From positions 45,602 to 109,601 of the forward strand of contig SPJV01000077.1 of assembly GCA_006844765.1 (NCBI GenBank): 64,000 nucleotides of DNA, given 5' to 3'. The notes under the pieces are model-generated. The model was not told where the DNA came from. It worked only from the letters and a program-made list of their open reading frames with translations, and searched no databases. The position numbers and the translations under genes are program-made. Positions 59,979-64,000 of the stretch are shown here, piece after piece (the stretch's first letter is position 1; every line of letters starts with the position of its first letter). The stretch is from Alphaproteobacteria bacterium. Its GTDB lineage: Bacteria > Pseudomonadota > Alphaproteobacteria > UBA8366 > Aestuariispiraceae.

Positions 59979-60319
59979 CTGGCCGTATCACCGGACAATT
60001 CGTATATCCACGCGGGAAAGACACCCTCTTCCGTCGTGACCTGGGCTTCCACACGCCGGTAACCAGGGCCTTCAAACGCATCCAACCGTGTCCAATGCGC
60101 CGGTAAATCCGTTGAGACGAACAGATAAACCGCAATCTCTATCCCGTCAGGATCAAGGACCATGCCCGGGCAACCATGCGCAGCACCCCAACCTTCTTGC
60201 AACAAGCGTCCTTTGACCGTGCCCTCGAGCCACAAGCCTTCCAACCCCGCGAGCTGCCCTTCATTGACGCGACCCGGGGCCAGCGTCCCATAGGTCGCCA
60301 ATCTGGTATCTTTGGACAT
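59975..60319 (-). CDS. Gamma-glutamylcyclotransferase-like protein
   Basis: A 114-residue AIG2/GGCT-fold protein. YGTLAPG near the start is the substrate-binding loop of the family; LDAFEGPGYRR holds the likely catalytic Glu. Such proteins cyclise gamma-glutamyl groups to 5-oxoproline, or have related roles. It is divergent from the SnoaL-like gene through a perfect palindrome. Possibly linked to the GGT-like genes of the window, which is inference. Confidence 0.88.
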   Translation of the reverse strand: MSKDTRLATYGTLAPGRVNEGQLAGLEGLWLEGTVKGRLLQEGWGAAHGCPGMVLDPDGIEIAVYLFVSTDLPAHWTRLDAFEGPGYRRVEAQVTTEEGVFPAWIYELSGDTAS

Positions 60320-60349
60320 GAGAGCCTATTCCATCCAATGAATGTGACA

Positions 60350-60373
60350 AAATTAGTCGCCTGACTAATTTTA
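60350..60373. promoter_or_regulatory. Perfect palindrome between two divergent genes
   Basis: AAAATTAGTC-GCCT-GACTAATTTT, 10-bp arms. It lies between the start codons of the cyclotransferase gene (minus, 60319) and the SnoaL-like gene (plus, 60437). TATAAT follows on the plus strand at 60379-60384; on the minus strand TTGTCA (60351-60346) lies directly at its edge, with TAGGCT 16 nt further. A dimeric repressor (TetR or MarR type) binding here could block both promoters. Confidence 0.6.
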
Positions 60374-60436
60374 TGGTTATAATGGCCTGACACGTTCAGC
60401 ATGGCGGATTTTCTTGTCCGCGCGAAGGGAAACCCT

Positions 60437-61198
60437 ATGACAATGCGCAACAAAGACAAGATCCGGGCTCTTCTGAAGAGTATCGAAACCGGTGATCCCG
60501 CCCCTGTCGCCTATGTGAACGAAGAGAAATACATACAACACAACCCGCAAACTCATGAGGGCAGCGAAGGATTGGCGGTCCTGTTCGAACGCCTTTCAAA
60601 GACCAACCCGCATGTGAATATCGTCCGCGCCTTTGAAGATGGTGATTTTGTATTCGCCCATACCGAATATGATTTCTCGCGACGGAATATCGGGTTCGAG
60701 GTGTTCCGGTTCGAAGACGGACAAGCGGTCGAACATTGGGATAATATTCAGAAACGACTGGGCCCAAATACATCAGGTCGCAGTATGGTGGACGGCCCAA
60801 CGGACGCCTCGGATCACGGAAACACCATGTCGAACCGGCGATTGGTCTGTGATTTTATCGACACCGTCCTGATCAATGGCCGGCATGATACGCTCGGTCT
60901 TTTCGTTTCGGAGGCATTGCGTGAACATAATCCAAATCTGGCCGATGGGTTGGGCCCACTATCCGATTTGTTGACAGCGCAAGACGGCGACAGCCCCATT
61001 GTCGATTATCGAACGCGCCATCGGGTCCTCGCAGAAGGGAACTTCGTGCTCAGTGTCTGTGAGGGGTATAACGCCGGTAAACACACCGCGTTCTACGATC
61101 TTCTGCGGATCGAAGACGGCATGATCGTCGAGCATTGGGATACAACAGAAACTGTTGCTCCCAAGACCGAATGGAAGAATGACAACGGGAAGTTCTAG
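60437..61198 (+). CDS. Tandem SnoaL/NTF2-like domain protein
   Basis: A 253-residue protein made of two SnoaL-like alpha+beta domains, about 1-115 and 125-240. The copies share EEKYIQHNP / EALREHNP, GDFVFAHTEYDF / GNFVLSVCEGYN and FRFEDGQAVEHWDNIQ / LRIEDGMIVEHWDTTE. Such domains bind small ligands or carry cyclase-like activity. ATG 60437 (MTMRNKDK) follows GAAGGGAAA. Divergent from the cyclotransferase gene; substrate unknown. Confidence 0.85.
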   Translation: MTMRNKDKIRALLKSIETGDPAPVAYVNEEKYIQHNPQTHEGSEGLAVLFERLSKTNPHVNIVRAFEDGDFVFAHTEYDFSRRNIGFEVFRFEDGQAVEHWDNIQKRLGPNTSGRSMVDGPTDASDHGNTMSNRRLVCDFIDTVLINGRHDTLGLFVSEALREHNPNLADGLGPLSDLLTAQDGDSPIVDYRTRHRVLAEGNFVLSVCEGYNAGKHTAFYDLLRIEDGMIVEHWDTTETVAPKTEWKNDNGKF

Positions 61199-61235
61199 CC
61201 GGACAACTGTTTCCCGCCCGATCGGTACCACCTAT

Positions 61236-61262
61236 TCAGTGCCCGCCTGATCAGTGCCCGCC
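61236..61262. repeat. 15-bp duplication of the SulP gene end
   Basis: TCAGTGCCCGCC occurs at 61236-61247 and 61251-61262. On the minus strand the last codons plus TGA of sulP are repeated in frame. A third degenerate copy (CCCGCCCGATCGGTA, 61213-61227) lies further on. Confidence 0.85.
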
Positions 61263-62873
61263 GCCAAGTCGTCCCGTCTGAACACCGTAATCGACCGCGA
61301 GACCGTAGCTTGGATCATCATCGGAATTCACCACCAACTGCCCCGCCTTATTCAACAGACGATGGCAGTCATTCGATAAATGCCGAAGCTGTAGCGATTT
61401 ACCGACCGCCTCGTATTTCATTGCCAGCGCTTCAATCGCCTGAAGGGCGGATTGGTCGACCACGCGGCTGTTTAAGAAATCGACGATGATCAGGCCGGGG
61501 TCGGTCTTCGGATTGAAAATCTCCGCAAAGCCATCCACCGAACCGAAGAAAAGTGGCCCTTCGATAGCATAGACCTTGGCCCCTTCCGGCGTCACATGGA
61601 CCTTCGCATGGATGCGGGTTGAGTTATTCCAGGCATAGGCAAGCGCTGACACGATCACCCCGACCACAACTGCGACCGCCAGATCACTGAACACCGTCAC
61701 AACCGTTACCAACAGCATGACGAAAGCGTCGGTGCGCGGGATCTTGCGCAAGACCGTGATGCTTTGCCAGGCGAAGGTGCCGATCACCACCATGAACATG
61801 ACACCGACCAAGGCTGCGAGAGGAATCTGCTCAATCAAGCCGGATGCAACCAGGATAAAGGCCAGCAGGAAGAGTGAGGCAGCAATACCGGCAAGCCGGT
61901 AACGGGCCCCCGATTTTACGTTAATCATCGACTGACCGATCATCGCACAGCCACCCATGCCGCCAAAGAAGCCGGTAACTGTATTTGCAAGGCCTTGTGC
62001 GATACATTCCTGCGAGGCACCCCCGCGCTGTTCCGTCATCTCCCCAACCAGGTTCAAGGTCAGCAAGCTTTCAATCAACCCAATGGCCGCCAGGATCAAA
62101 GCATAGGGAAGGATGATCTTCAGCGTTTCAAAGGTCAGCGGCACCAGCGGGAAATGAAACGCCGGCAATCCCCCTTCAATCGAGGCCATATCGCCAACAC
62201 GCGGGACATTGATGTCGAACAGGATGACGACAGCGGCCACGACGACAATCGCAACCAGCGGCGCCGGCAACGCCTTGGTCAGGCGTGGTACGATCCAAAT
62301 CAGCGCCATGGTCAATGCGACGAGCCCAAGCATCAGCATCAGCGGCACACCGGTCATCCAGACCTTCCCGCCGTCACCACCGGGCAGCTGAAATTGCGTC
62401 AGTTGCGCCAGGAAGATGATGATCGCCAAGCCGTTCACGAAGCCCATCATCACCGGATAGGGAACAAGACGGATGAACTTGCCCAGATGGAAAACGCCGG
62501 CAAGGACCTGCATGACGCCCATCAGCACAACAGTTGCGAACAGATACTCAATCCCATGGGCTGCAACCAAGGCCACCATGACAACAGCCAGGGCACCGGT
62601 CGCGCCGGAGATCATGCCGGGGCGCCCGCCAATCACAGCCGTTACCAGACCAACAATGAACGCCGCATAAAGGCCAACCAGCGGATGAACGCCGGCGACA
62701 AAAGAAAACGCAACCGCTTCCGGGACCATCGCGAGAGAGACGGTCAGCCCAGCCAGGACTTCTGTCTTGATCACCGACGGATTGGTCGGGAAGTCCAGGA
62801 GGGAACGCCAGGAAAAAGGAATCCGGGCTGACCGGACCGAAGACAGAAGATTGGCCACGATTTCGATATCCAA
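61251..62873 (-). CDS. SulP-family anion transporter
   Basis: A 540-residue inner-membrane transporter with about 11-12 helices and a C-terminal STAS domain (from about 430: VYAIEGPLFFGSVDGFAEIF; IIVDFLNSRVVDQSALQAIEAL). The signature LAGLTVSLAMVPEAVAFSFVAGVHPLVGLYAAF is near 38-70. SulP proteins carry sulfate, bicarbonate or chloride, in alphaproteobacteria often sulfate or bicarbonate. A hairpin (GTTTTT / AAAAAC, 62907-62933) lies in the promoter region upstream. Substrate not fixed by sequence. Confidence 0.92.
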   Translation of the reverse strand: MDIEIVANLLSSVRSARIPFSWRSLLDFPTNPSVIKTEVLAGLTVSLAMVPEAVAFSFVAGVHPLVGLYAAFIVGLVTAVIGGRPGMISGATGALAVVMVALVAAHGIEYLFATVVLMGVMQVLAGVFHLGKFIRLVPYPVMMGFVNGLAIIIFLAQLTQFQLPGGDGGKVWMTGVPLMLMLGLVALTMALIWIVPRLTKALPAPLVAIVVVAAVVILFDINVPRVGDMASIEGGLPAFHFPLVPLTFETLKIILPYALILAAIGLIESLLTLNLVGEMTEQRGGASQECIAQGLANTVTGFFGGMGGCAMIGQSMINVKSGARYRLAGIAASLFLLAFILVASGLIEQIPLAALVGVMFMVVIGTFAWQSITVLRKIPRTDAFVMLLVTVVTVFSDLAVAVVVGVIVSALAYAWNNSTRIHAKVHVTPEGAKVYAIEGPLFFGSVDGFAEIFNPKTDPGLIIVDFLNSRVVDQSALQAIEALAMKYEAVGKSLQLRHLSNDCHRLLNKAGQLVVNSDDDPSYGLAVDYGVQTGRLGGGH

Positions 62874-62982
62874 AAATTAGAGAGGTTTCTAGGCCTGTGA
62901 TAACGTGTTTTTGCTGCGCCGCAACATAAAAACGCGACACAAGTCTTTCGCCTGATTGTTTAATGCAATCTCGACGATGTAC

Positions 62983-64000
62983 TCAGGTGATTTCGGTCGC
63001 CAATTTCTCGATCCGGCAATTAGACCGACGAAGCGGGATTGATCCACTGACGGGGTCTCCAACCGCTGTCGAAATGGCCCGATTCAGATTGGCCGCCATT
63101 AGGTTATCCGCGTCATAAGGGGACCCCGCCTCGCCTTCTATCCACCAGCCATGTTGCGCGAAAACCGTATCCGGTCGCACTGCCGACAGGAGTTTCGCGC
63201 GGGCAACGAAGGACCCGCTTCGTGTCGTCACCCGAAGCCAATCGCCGTCTTCAACCTCATGCCGGGCCGCCAACTCTTTCGACAACTCGAGAATTGGGTC
63301 CGGCGTCAACCGTCGTAGCGATGGGATGTTTCGGTGTTGGCTATGACAGAAGGACAATGTCTTCGCACACCCCAGTGTCAGGGGGAAATCCGTGTCCGGC
63401 GTCGGCACATAGTCAGGATGGAGACACGGCACGGGGTCATAGCCATGCTGAAGCAGTGTTTCGGAATAAATCTCTATCCGACGCGTCGGTGTCGGAAAGC
63501 CTTTCAGATTGCCCCCTTCATCCGTCGCTGCATAGGCGCGATAGGGAACCCGCCCGTCCACTGTCACGCCATCAAGGTTTTCACGCAGATCAGTGATGGT
63601 CAGCCCGGACGGCGCGACAATTGCCTCATGTCCTTTATCGATATCACCATCAAAGAACTGCGACGCCATTCCCAGTCGCTCTGCCAATGCCAGGACGATA
63701 TCCGTGTCACTCTTCGCCTCGCCAACGGGTTCAATCACGGCTGGGTGCAGTTGAACCCGGCGCATCCCTTCCAGGCTGACATCAAAGCCATTGCGCAGCC
63801 CTTCCCGCTCCCAAGATGTCGCAACAGGCAGCACAATATCTGCATATTCGGATGTGGCATTCAGGAAGAAATCCGTGTGGACATGAAAGTCGAGCTTCTT
63901 GAATGCTTCCACGGCCCGCTCGGGATCAGGCTGCGCTGCCAACAGATTGCCGCCGAATGAAAACAACATTCGAACCGGATAAGGGGCTTCTTCCAGCACA
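62983..64000 (-). CDS. Molybdopterin oxidoreductase, C-terminal part (5' end outside window)
   Basis: About 339 residues of the C-terminal half of a DMSO-reductase-family molybdoenzyme. Seen are SEYADIVLPVATSWEREGLRNG (molybdopterin-binding domain) and the C-terminal dinucleotide-binding domain (LTLGCAKTLSFCHSQHRNIPSLRR; GDWLRVTTRSGSFVARAKL; QHGWWIEG). The N-terminal Fe-S or active-site part is beyond position 64000. Reaction (formate, nitrate or other) cannot be decided here. It could use molybdate imported by modABC. Confidence 0.88.
   Translation of the reverse strand, partial: VLEEAPYPVRMLFSFGGNLLAAQPDPERAVEAFKKLDFHVHTDFFLNATSEYADIVLPVATSWEREGLRNGFDVSLEGMRRVQLHPAVIEPVGEAKSDTDIVLALAERLGMASQFFDGDIDKGHEAIVAPSGLTITDLRENLDGVTVDGRVPYRAYAATDEGGNLKGFPTPTRRIEIYSETLLQHGYDPVPCLHPDYVPTPDTDFPLTLGCAKTLSFCHSQHRNIPSLRRLTPDPILELSKELAARHEVEDGDWLRVTTRSGSFVARAKLLSAVRPDTVFAQHGWWIEGEAGSPYDADNLMAANLNRAISTAVGDPVSGSIPLRRSNCRIEKLATEIT

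Noticed and set aside
61995..62831. A 278-codon plus-strand open frame opposite the SulP transporter
   Set aside because: Antisense of the transporter; the composition (many His, Gln and Arg) is that of a shadow frame.
1..64000. tRNA, rRNA, CRISPR, insertion sequence or prophage
   Set aside because: I looked in all gaps for cloverleaf arms, spaced direct repeats, transposases and integrases and saw none; all gaps are shorter than about 300 bases.

Overview
The window reads as chromosomal DNA of a free-living alphaproteobacterium, most like a marine or aquatic member of the Rhodospirillales. The support is gene order and protein type: the bamE | CBP3-type chaperone - YceD - rpmF - plsX cluster, an AlaC-type aminotransferase next to hom, NlpC/P60 next to an HD hydrolase, a MotA/ExbB-like plus OmpA coiled-coil pair, and a PAS protein of the type common in that order. 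I found no insertion sequence, prophage, CRISPR array, rRNA or tRNA. No stretch longer than about 300 bases lacks a gene.

1-31 kb is mostly housekeeping: lipid synthesis and ribosome genes (plsX, rpmF, yceD), outer-membrane assembly (bamE), a thioesterase, topoisomerase IV subunit B (parE, apparently leaderless), a DEAD-box helicase with a DEGD variant, a CheZ-like phosphatase, an NlpC/P60-HD hydrolase pair, an exported gamma-glutamyltransferase, a SPOR lipoprotein, a CHASE2 adenylate cyclase, an aromatic amino acid decarboxylase-like enzyme, and a minus-strand run (aminotransferase, hom, glpX, recJ). epmA and efp are divergent neighbours.

31-42 kb holds suhB, an envelope cluster (OmpA protein, MotA/ExbB-like channel, MotB-like OmpA protein with a long coiled coil), an LhgO-type oxidoreductase, a cystathionine beta-lyase and a modABC molybdate importer. 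A molybdopterin oxidoreductase, cut by the window end at 64 kb, is one likely user of that molybdenum.

42-64 kb is more accessory and catabolic: a second cyclase, a CocE/NonD hydrolase, an M81 metallopeptidase, a phytanoyl-CoA dioxygenase-like protein followed by a BCCT osmolyte transporter, a GSCFA protein, a double-receiver diguanylate cyclase, an EamA exporter, a cytoplasmic GGT-like enzyme divergent from a trimethylamine-dehydrogenase-like flavoprotein with a changed substrate pocket, a LysR/YCII pair, a probable halohydrin dehalogenase, a gamma-glutamylcyclotransferase divergent from a tandem SnoaL-like protein across a perfect palindrome, and a SulP transporter. The enzymes point to use of methylated or otherwise substituted nitrogen and organohalogen compounds; that reading is inference.

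The strongest structural oddity is a recurrent pattern of short tandem duplications (period 12-17 nt) at gene boundaries. Most include a stop codon and are sometimes in frame, so that the stop codon is repeated; one duplicates a start codon. The most interesting single gene is the halohydrin dehalogenase candidate at 59256-59978, which carries both sequence signatures of that small enzyme family.
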